From assembly GCA_032622095.1 (NCBI GenBank), contig CP136068.1:53500443-53564442 (forward strand): 64,000 bases of DNA, given 5' to 3'. Numbering within the stretch: position 1 is the stretch's first letter; every line of letters starts with the position of its first letter. The position numbers and the translations under genes were made by a program. Below the pieces are notes generated by a model, which was not told the DNA's origin, searched no databases, and saw nothing but the letters and a program-made list of their open reading frames with translations. Source of the DNA: Siphonodentalium dalli. Its lineage: Eukaryota > Mollusca > Scaphopoda > Gadilida > Siphonodentaliidae. This document shows positions 39,001-51,000 of this stretch, piece by piece.

Positions 39001-42000
39001 AGAGCAGATGGTATAATAGTTGACATAATATGTGAAGCATTTCCAGTGAATTCCAAATTCAATGGCAATATGTGTCATTATTTATCATATGCCACCCAAA
39101 TGTTCCAAATTGAAACTGCTACTAGTAATGGTGGCATATAGCAGCTGACAAAAGTACGTGATAACCACACGTCTTGTAAAAGCAACATTCAGCAACCAGC
39201 GGTATCAGTTAATTGAAACCAGAAGAATAGATTTTATAGAATATATCAGTTGAGATTTGGTTTTGAAATAAGAAATTTACTCGTAAGAAAACAATGTAAC
39301 CTTAAAACCACACATCAATAATCGAGGGTCCTTGTGTCATCCAGTAAGAATGGTATCTCACCAAAGCTACTTTTATAATGATCAAAATTAGTTTATTACT
39401 ATTAATAAATACTCACAATGCAAAGAATGGCCTCATTGTCACCATTTATGTTGATTCCCAATTAGAATAGAAATTTACCCAACATATCTTGCCACAAATG
39501 GAAACATACATTTATCTACACATTAAAATTGTTTTAAAAGATAGATTTCTAATAAAAAATACTGTATTAATGTTAAAATAATAACCACATTTCTGTCTCG
39601 GTTCATAGAATGTAAATAGAGAAAACAAGTATTTCCTAGTGACAGAAACAGCTGTTGCCTGTTCTCTCTGTATCAAAAATTAATGGTTTATACCCCCAAA
39701 TTTATACCGAAAGTTCAGGAAAGAGATACACCGTCTTTAACCCTTTCTATACTAAATGGATTCCCCAATTCAGTTATAAAAGTATACATTGGAATGGTAT
39801 ATTATTTATTTGGAGGGGAGTTATGGAAAAATGAGCAGACACCAGTATAAAGAATAATCAAGTGCAGAAGGAATCATTTTCTTTGATTGGAAATGTTCAG
39901 ATAAATAAGTTCAACAATCATCCAGTGGTAGATGATACCAGGGTTTCAGCTAGATGTTGGGGGACTGAGACCCCAAAAGCCGCCAGTGGAAAATCTCAGT
40001 CTATCAACGAACTGTGAATATGATCCAGTATCAGTAAATCAGTCCAAGTTACTTATAATAATAATAATAATAATAATAATGGTGCTTATATAGCGCTTAT
40101 CTCCAGTACAATGAGCGGATCCATTGAGTAATGCCGAGTCTTATGCCTGCTGCCATTATACAGGCGCTTCACTAGAGCAGCTTGCGCTTACCCAACATCC
40201 AGGTCCTTATTTCTCGTCTAGTTACAACGAAGCAAGCAAAGTACAAGTGGCCTTGTCTAAGTGTCACAACATGGCGCGACATTTGAAACAGCATGCAGCT
40301 CCAATGCACACGCACCCCTTATTCCGACCAAGCCACTGTTGCGAAGACGATAGTCCACTGGTGGGCACGAACTCATACCGGTGCGTTAACACCATTACAA
40401 GTCTGACACTCTAACTGGGCTGCCAATCTCCACTCCACTTATTATCTGAACATTTCCTAAGAGAACTACTTGTCAGTGAGCAGTTAGTTAAAGGAACAGC
40501 CAAGCTTGAATGTAAGAAATTTGTAAGTGGAACAAGACAACATCTTGCTGATATAGATGTTCAGTACTGCCGCGATTGTTGCCTTATATGGTAATACTCA
40601 CAAGCCTTCCCTTTGGCCATCCAACAAAGCTTGGCAGAGGGACTTATTCTGCGGTATTGTCTGCAGAATTTGCCCTTCTTGGGTGACGTACCCAATCGCC
40701 CACTGTCCAAGTTTTGTGCAGCTTAACCTAAATACATAGCTGTAAGGAGAACAGTTGAGCACAATTATAACAGTATTCAGTGGTTTGTCTCACTGTGATT
40801 GATTGAATGTTTAACATTGTTTAAGCTATTAACAGGTTATATCAACGAATATCATATTCATCAGAAATTAATTCAGATTGTAGGAAGCTTGGATCTAGCA
40901 GTCATTTAAATTCATGCATCCAGTAAGTTGATGTGTTCATACTCGAAAAATCACAATGATGTACTTAGAAATAATAGTGATTTGAATAATCAGAAATGAA
41001 ACCTTTCTATACTAAATGGATTCTCCCAATTATAAAAGTATATTCTGGAATGGCCTGTTATTCATCTGGAGGGATGTTCAGGAAATATAAGCAGATGGCA
41101 GATAATATAAAGTGCAGAAATATTCATATTCATTGGTGGGAAATGTTCAGATAATAAGATAAACAAATGACTTATTATGTCGTTTGTTGAACTTATTTTC
41201 TGAACAGTTCCTACATTATAACTACTCGTCAGTGAGTGTTTAGTATAGAAAGGGTTAACAATGTATTCCAAAATAATTGTAATTCTAAATCTTCCATTCA
41301 GCTGATCTCAGCAGCTTTGGTTTTATGCTGTGGGTGAATAATTCTTGCAGTTAAAATCCTATCACAACATTGAAACCTCTGTCCATATCTTAAATCAGCA
41401 ATTCAAACTAGAGGTGAGACTGTCCCAATGGGACTAAGGATACCCCCCCATGTTTTTAAAATACTAAGATGTTTCACATGTCAGTAAACATTTAGTTAAA
41501 ATAATAAAATAACAGTTCCCATTGCAGGTGCACAAACCTAACCGTAATCTTAAACCTATTGACCGAAAAATGTAGGAATAAAAGCTCGGACAAAATTATG
41601 CATTTTGCAAAAATGTTCTAAGTCGAAAAAGGGGAATAACTCCACAAAAAAAGTCGGACAGACATCATAATCGCAGGTGCACAGGTTATCATGGTACTAA
41701 ATATCAGTGCCAAGATTAAAAAACATTGACCTAAAAATGTAGAAATAAAAGCTCGGACAAAATTAGGCATGTTGCAAAAAAATGTCTAACTCAAAAAAGG
41801 GAAATAACTCCACCAAAAAATGTCGGACAGACATCATAATCGCAGGTGCACAGGTTCCCATGGTACTAAATGTCTGTGCCAAGTTAAAAAAAATTGACCT
41901 AGAAATGTAGGAACAAGACAGTCAATGACTGTGGGGTCACTCACCAGACTGCAAAGACTGATAAGACTGGGACTCTGGAGACCACAACAGTCAGAACTTT

Positions 42001-45000
42001 TCATAATCACTTTAAAAGAAGTAGATATCTAAAGAGATAAATCTAAAAAAAAAAATTTGGAGTTATGTCCCTGGCCCCGCCCACATTTGACCCAGTGACC
42101 TGATTTGAACAAATCTGAACCCCAGTCATCCAAGGATCCTTCATACCAAATATGAACCCATATAGCCTGATGGTATTTGAGAAGAAGTCACTTTAAGAAT
42201 ACTATGGAGGGAAAGAGTTATGGCCCTGGCTTCGCAACTATTTCAAGTGAACTCATTTGAACAAATCTGAATGTGAGTCACTAGGGAACATCCACACCAA
42301 ATATGAAACCATTCGGTCTTATTGTTCTGAAGAAGATGTTTAAAAGAATTACTATGGTGGGAAAGAGTTATGGCCCTGGCTTCGCAACTATTTGACCCAG
42401 TGACGGCATTTGAACAAACCTGAATGAGAATCACCTAGGGAACATCCACACCAAATATGAACCCATTTGGTCTTATGGTTCCAGAGGAGAAGATGTTCAA
42501 ATAAATGTTGTCGGACGGATGGACGGACAGACGATGGACGGACGAGGAGTGATGACTATAGCTCCGCCGGAGCACAGGTAGGGTGGCTGGTTGATAATTA
42601 AATCTCTTATCTCCGCCCCTATTTGATCAAACGTGAATCCCTATCTATGAGATCCATTCATTTGGTAATTTCAGACATTAGATTTTAAGAGTTGAACTGA
42701 ACTGATTTTCCTAAAATGACCCCAAATCTGAAAAAATCTAAACCCCAGTCACAGAAGGACCCTCCATACCAAACATAAGCTAATTAGTCCAGATGGTTCT
42801 TGAGAAGAAATTGTTTTAAGAATTACTATGGAAGGAAAGAGTTATGGCCCTGACTTCTCACCTATTTGACCTGATGAACTCATTTGAACAAATCTGAATG
42901 TGAGTCACCTGGGGGACATCCACACCTAAATATATAAACCCATTTGGTCTTTAATATGTATCTGGAGAAGAAAACAATTGATGGACGGATAGAGACATAA
43001 TGACAGATGGATGGATGGGAGAACAGTCTGACATAGAGACTGACAAATTCAATCCAATATACCCCCCAAGTTTTCTTTGCAAAATCAGGGTATAATGAGT
43101 TCAACTGGATACTGGTGGTTAAGAACATAATATTCGAACAGACAAGCCTGAACATAGTGTCTGACATTTGCAGAATGAGGTCACCAAAGGGTGAATTTAA
43201 TGACACAATCCTGCAATGCGGGCTAGCATCACCAAACTCACCCTCTGGGGACCTCATTCTGTGTAGGCCTCAACTGCTATGGGAGACATAGCATTAGATT
43301 GAAGTTCTCCAGTTAAAGTTGGTGATGTGCACTCATTGGGCACCTCAATTATGCATTTTATATTCACAATATTAGGGGATATAGAAACTAAACAGAAGGG
43401 AAAAAGTAAGTAAAAATGTCAATTTAAGTGCCTATATACTTCCCAGAAGATGAGGCCTAAGCAGAATGAGGACCATGGCTAGTGTATTTGGTGATGCTAG
43501 ACTGCTGTGCAGGGTAGCATAACTAAATTCACCCTCTGGGGACCTCATTCTGCAAATGCCAGACACACTAAATTCAGGTTAGAGAACAATACTTTATTTT
43601 AATAACACACACTGGCATGAGTGCTAGCTAAGCATTAGTTCACACCTGTCAGCCTGATAAACATCTCAATTGATGACTGTGTGTGTATTTATATTAACTC
43701 TCTCTCTCTCTCTGTCTGTAGCTAACACAATTGACTTAATCTGCTGGTGGGAGAGATCCTGTGAGTTAGGAGATGAGATAGGGTGGAATGCTGTTGGGTG
43801 GGGGCAGGGTGGGGTTCTGGGTCATGTGGGAGGAGGGTGATAAAAAAAAAAATTATATGTTAAATTGATCAAGGAGTTCCGGAATTTTTAATTTTTTTTT
43901 TTGGAATTATGGCCCTGGCTCCACCCCTATTTGACTCAGTGAACCCATTTGAACAAATCTGAACCCCAGTCATTCAATGACCCCCCATACCAAATATAAA
44001 CTAAATTGGCATAATGGTTCTAGACAAGAAGTCGTTATAAGAATTACCAAGGAGGAATATAGTTATGGCCCTGGTTTCGCAACTATTTGACACAGTGACC
44101 TCATTTGAACAAATCTGAATGACAGTCACCTAGGGAACATCCACACCAAATATGATCAAAATGCAAAAATGTAATTTTTTTGTTTTTCGAGTTATGTCCC
44201 TGGCTCTGTCCCTATTTGACCCAGTGAACCAATTTGAACAAATCTGATTCCCAGTCACCCAAGGTCCCTCAGTACCAAATATAAGCTAAATCAACCCAAT
44301 ATTTTTTTAGAAGAAGTCATTGTAAGAATTACTATGAGTTATGGCCCTGGTTTCTCAACTAATTGACCGGGTGACCTCATTTGAACAAATCTGAACACCA
44401 GTCACCCAAGGACCCTCCATACCAAATATTAGCTAAATCGGCACAATGGTTATGGACAAGAAGTTGTTGTAAGAATTACTATGGAGGAATAGAGTTATGG
44501 CCCTGGTTTCGCAACTATTTGACCCAGTGACCTCATTTGAACAAATCTGAATGAGAGTCACCTAGGGAACATCCACACCAAATATGAACCAATTCGGTAT
44601 GATGGTTTCAGAGGAGAAGATGTTTTTAAAAAAGTTGACGGATGGACGGACGATGGACGAGGAGTGATGACTATAGCTCCACCGGAGACTTCGTCTCAGG
44701 TGAGCTAATAAAAGCTCGGACAAAATTATACATGTTGCAAAAATTTTCTTAGTCAAAAAAGGGGGAATAACTCCAACAAAAAAAAGTCCGACAGACGTCA
44801 TAATGGTTCCCATGGTGGTTGATGCCTGTGCTAATTTCACGGAAATTGATCAAAAAACAGCTGAGAAAAACTCCGGACAAATTTGTGTCCACGGATGGAC
44901 GGACGGACGACTGACGGACGGACAAGCTGACTCCAGTATACCCCCCCTAACGGGGGGTATAATACAACAGTTTAGGGTCCTGCGAATTGGAAATTTTGAT

Positions 45001-48000
45001 CGAATCGAATCGATGAAATCGAATCGAATATCGAATCGAATCACACCTGTGTGTTGTATTCTCATTTAGGCATGTTTTGTCCACAAATAGACGAATTTTT
45101 AAATGTGCTATGAACTTCCATGAAGTTCCATCGGCGATCAGCCGTCGTTCGCGATACTATTAACTTCAATTGATAATTGCAAAAAATCGAGATAAAACTC
45201 CAGAGAAAAGCTTCAACATTCAGATAATCTGCAGTATAGGTCTAGCGCTTTCGTTAATGTTTAACTTCATCAGGACCGAGTTTGGCTTGTGATTTTTTGA
45301 GGATTTTGCTTGCCTTTTATACTGTTTGTTATGGGTCTCCAATTGAATTGGTCAGTGTAGAAGGGTCAAGGGGTTGTGAGAAGGATGCTCGGAAGTGCGG
45401 GTAACAAATGCAGGTAAGTGGTTCGTATTGGTGTTTAGCCTGTGTGGTGGGGGAGCATTTTAAATACGGGTAATTGGTGCGTGTAATCAACGTGGTGGTG
45501 GTGATTATGCATTTCCGAAATTGCGGGTAACAAGTGCGGGTATCAAGGGTTTATGGTGGGAAAGCACAAAGTCACTGAAGTGGAGGTAACATCGTTTGTG
45601 TGGGTATTATGGACGGTTTGGTGTGTGCGTGGTCTGTTTGAGTAGGTGTATACCTGTTTAGGTATGAGGGCAACAGTGGTTTAGATCCGTAAAATGAGCC
45701 ATTTGTTGGCGCTGGTAAGTTTTTGACGTGCGGGTAACAACGAGTTTCTGTTGTTCGAGAGGATCCAAGCAGAACGCCTTTATCACCCAAACATCATAAG
45801 GTATAGTATCCTTTTTGATTGGTCTCCTCCCACCCACATCGCCCAACTAAGCACTTCGCCAACCATGACCTTCCGGTCTGTTTCCGTACCATTCAATTTC
45901 GTACCATTAAACCTTGAACAACAGAAACGTCCAAAACTTACCAGCGCCAACAAATGGCTCATTTTACGGATCTAAACCACTGTTACCTGCATACCTAAAC
46001 AGGTGTACACCTACTCAAACAGACCACATGCACACCAAACCGTCCAAATACCCGCACAAACGATGTTACCCACACTCCCACTTCCGTGACTTAGTGCTTT
46101 CCCACCACAAACCCAAGATACCCGCACTTGTTACCCGCAATTTCAGAAATGCTTAATTACCACCACCACGTTGATTACCCGCACCAATTATCTGCATTTA
46201 AAATGCTCACACAGGCTAAACACCAATACGAACCACTTACCCGCATTTGTTACCCGCACTTTCGAGCATCCTTCTCACAACCCCCTGACCCTTCTACACT
46301 GACCAATCAAATTGGAGACCCACAACAAACAGTATAAAAGGCAAGCAAAATCCTCAAAAAATCACACGCCAAACTCGGTCCATTATGACGTTAAACATTA
46401 ACGAAAGCGCTAGACCTATACTGCAGGTTATCTGAGTGTTGAAGCTTTTCTCTGGAGTTTTATCTCGATTTTTTGCCTTGCTCGCCAACTTTAACACTCA
46501 GATATGGCCTCGAGTTTTTCACTCTCCGATGTCACTAGTGACACAGCTTAACCACAGTGGATTTTCACTCTACGAACCCTCCAACGACTGGGGTTGAACA
46601 AGAAGGACTTTTAGTCGATTCTTTTATTATTTTCAATTGATAATTGTCGAGGGAGAAAAAACAGATCAAAACGTCCATGCGGCCGTCACGACGATTAATA
46701 TATAACCACTAAACGGATTATCGGAACTACAATCATGCGAAATTTGTACAGTTTGCACGTACATGCAAAATTCAAAATCGGCATTCGGAAACACCCGTTG
46801 TTATAAACTTGAAGATGCAACAACAGTCGAAGGGTAGCCTATTTATGTAGTGCTGGATGCTTCTTGGACAGATGATACCATAGATGGGTCGCTGTCCCAG
46901 ATGCTTGCGATTTATATGTAAGTTCATGCACTGAACTATAATAAACATGAATAACGGCGACGTATTGTCAAGTATCAAGGAACGCTCTGAAATTAAAAGT
47001 CAACTTCAAAAGAAAACACCGCCCACATGCACTTCTCGATGCCGGGAACACGTGTTGTTTACATTCTCAGCGATATTACATAAAGCGGAATCTGAGACGG
47101 ATAGTTGGCGAATATAACACTAGCGGTTGCTGAGTCTCATAGCTATTATAATTTAAGCGCGTCGTCAATCTCCGAGCTTTTGGCTACCATGTTCGAAGCT
47201 AGAATTCAGACATATTTAGTCGTCCTATAGTGGCTAATTTCTGGCTGTACTTATATTTAATAGCATACAAACATTCGCGATATACAATAAGAATATTCCC
47301 TGTCACTGAATCACGGCGATATTGGATCCACCAGGTCTGGTTCCGTAGTTTTACTTAACTTTCCATATATGGAAATCATGAATAATTCAAAAGATCTATA
47401 TATGAAAATGCCACTCCAATACTTTGACCAGTAGCACTAAAACCACGGAACCAGGGCTGGATGAATCTATGAAACCACGGAACCGGACCTGGTGGATCCA
47501 ATATGGCCACGAGTTAGTGACAGGGCGTATTATAAGGTGAATATTTTCATATTTTTCAGGAATTAAATGGTACATAAGCATTTCAGCGCTGAGGCAACTT
47601 AAACAAAGCAGATGTGGACCATTTCAGCGCTGAGGCAACTTAAACATTATCTTTTTCATGATTTTGTTATGATCTTGAATCCAATATAGGACGAGAAATA
47701 TATAGTTCATCCAGATAAAGATTTTTTTTTAACTAGAAAGTGTATATGATACATTACGATTCGTATATTATACATTACGATTTGTATATGATACATTACA
47801 AATAGTTACATCACAATTTTGTTACAATACGATTTGTTTGTGATACATTACGATTTGTTACATTACAATTTGTTTATGATACATACGATTTGTTTATGAT
47901 ACATTATGATTTGTTAATGATACATACGATTTGTTTATGATACATTATGATTTGTTTATGATACTAACGATTTGTTTATGATACATAACGATTTGTATAT

Positions 48001-51000
48001 GATACATCACGATTTGTTTCATTATGATTTGTTTACGATACGTTGCAATTTCTTACATCATGATTTGTTACATTACGATTAGTTTATGATACATTACGAT
48101 TTTTTTATGATACATTACAATTTGTATATGATACATCACAATTAATGTGTTATACATTACAATTTGTTTATGATACATTACAATTTGATTATGATAAGTT
48201 TATGATACATTACAATTTGATTATGATAAGTTTATGATACATTACAATTTGATTATGATAAGTTTATTATATTTTACAATTTGTTTATTATACATTACCA
48301 TTTGTTTATTATACATTACCATTTGTTTATTATACATTACCATTTGTTTATTATACATTACCATTTGTTTATTATACATTACCATTTGTTTATTATACAT
48401 TACCATTTGTTTATTATACATTACCATTTGTTTATTATACATACAATTTGATAAGGGACAAATTTCATAATCCTTGCAGTTGCACAAAACATAAATCCAT
48501 TTCTTGATTAATAATTGTCAATTTTTTGTAATTTCAGAAATGTAGAGCTTTACAATACACACCTGCCTGGTTTACTGACATATTTTTGGAGTCGAACTTT
48601 GACCTCATCATATGTGAGGAAAGCAACATAGCCTGGGTGTGTAACAGCAACAACATTCCAGTTCCGGAGTAAGGTTAGCCAAGGCTGGAACAATCTGAAA
48701 CATCATTAAAATGATAGATATGTCATTGCAGCAAAAAAGCAAATATTTTTTTCATCCTGTTGATTACCATGACAGACCAGTTGTTTCAAGGTTTTAAAAT
48801 GATCAGACAATAGTAAACCAAAACGCAGCGCTTTGGAAACTCAAGGCTTTAATCACTTATTGTTAAATTTGCCAAGCTGCACTACACCAAGTCCACTGCT
48901 TCATAGGAGAAATGTGAAGATTTCAGAAATATAAACAGGATGAAGAAAGTCATATTATGCAGATATATACATGTGTGAATTTATGGGCTGTCAGGTGGGC
49001 AAATTGTCCAATGGCCAAATCCATTTTAGCAAACTTTTTGAACACTTCTCAAAATACCTCACTACAACCTTTTATATAGTTATTAACAGCTGCTCGTCAG
49101 TGTATGTTTCGCTAACAATTTATACCTAGTCCCTGTGCTCAATTATCAAAAGAGTGATGATTAGGTCTGATTAATACCAAGTCACCCGTGCTCAGTTATC
49201 AAAACAGTGATCATTAGGTCTGATTAATACCAAGTCACCCGTGCTCAGTTATCAAAACAGTGACGATTAGGTCTGATTTATCCCAAGTCACCCGTGCTCA
49301 GTTATCAAAACAGTTACGATTAGGTCTGATTTATACCTAGTCACCCGTGCTCAGTTATCAAAACAGTTATGATTAGGTCTGATTAATACCAAGTCACCCG
49401 TGCTCAGTTATCAAAACAGTGATGATTAGGTCTGATTTATACCAAGTCACCCCGTGCTTAGTTATCAAAAGAGTGATGATTAGGTCTGATTAATACCAAG
49501 TCACCCGTGCTCAGTTATCAAAACAGTGATGATTAGGTCTGATTTATACCAAGTCACCCGTGCTCAGTTATCAAAACAGTGACGATTAGGTCTGATTTAT
49601 ACCAAGTCACCCCGTGCTCAGTTATCAAAAGAGTGATGATTAGGTCTGATTAATACCAAGTCACCCGGGCTCAGTTATCAAAACAGTGATGATTAGGTCT
49701 GATTTATACCAAGTCACCCGTGCTCAGTTATCAAAACAGTGACGATTAGGTCTGATTTATACCAAGTCACCCGTGCTCAGTTATCAAAACAGTGATGATT
49801 AGGTCTGATTTATACCAAGTCACCCGTGCTCAGTTATCAAAACAGTGACGATTAGGTCTGATTAATACCAAGTCACCCGTGCTCAGTTATCAAAACAGTG
49901 ATGATTAGGTCTGATTAATACCAAGTCACCCGTGCTCAGTTATCAAAACAGTGACGATTAGGTCTGACTTATAACAAGTCACCCGTGCTCAGTTATCAAA
50001 ACAGTGATGATTAGGTCTGATTAATACCAAGTCACCCGTGCTCAGTTATCAAAACAGTGATGATTAGGTCTGATTAATACCAAGTCACCCGTGCTCAGTT
50101 ATCAAAACAGTTATGATTAGGTCTGATTTATACCTAGTCACCCGTGCTCAGTTATCAAAACAGTGATGATTAGGTCTGATTAATACCAAGTCACCCGTGC
50201 TCAGTTATCATAACAGTGATGATTAGGTCTGATTAATACCTAGTCACCCGTGCTCAGTTATCAAAACAGTGATCATTAGGTCTGATTAATACCAAGTCAG
50301 CCGTGCTCAGTTATCAAAACAGTGATCAATAGGTCTGATTAATACCAAGTCAGCCGTGCTCAGTTATCAAAAGAGTGATGATTAGGTCTGATTTATACCT
50401 AGTCACCCGTGCTCAGTTATCAAAACAGTGATGATTAGGTCTGATTTATACCAAGTCACCCGTGCTCAGTTATCAAAACAGTGATCATTAGGTCTGATTA
50501 ATACCAAGTCAGCCGTGCTCAGTTATCAAAACAGTGATCAATAGGTCTGATTAATACCAAGTCACCCGTGCTCAGTTATCAAAAGAGTGATGATTAGGTC
50601 TGATTTATAAACAGTGATGATTAGGTCTGATTTAGAAACAGTGATGATTAGGTCTGATTTTGGTTTCTATTCTTAACTGACAATATGTTACTGCTTTATG
50701 GATTCAGGATAACATCAGCATAAAATCATTGCATTCTATCTTGGCATTAATATAAATTATTTTATTTTTGGGTCTGCCATTTATTCTCTTGCTTTGTTTT
50801 ATTGTTTTTCATATTTTAGTTTTGATTTCCTCAATGGTCCTATAATGACCTATATTTATTTTTTTTAATTTGGCCCAAGTTTCTGAAAAATGGCCACAAA
50901 AATTCAGAAATGGCAAAAAAAATGGCCAAAATAATTTTCTGGGCGGTGCGAACCATGTATATGGGTTAGCATTTGAATATCATAATAAAATTCACGAAAA

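Noticed and set aside
40124-40414. 96-codon plus-strand frame
   Set aside because: Lies within a dispersed repeat beginning with (AAT)n and TATATAGCGCTTAT; no domain.
49137-50660. Possible CRISPR-like array (regular 53-bp repeats)
   Set aside because: Repeats are directly contiguous with no unique spacers, in a eukaryotic intron.
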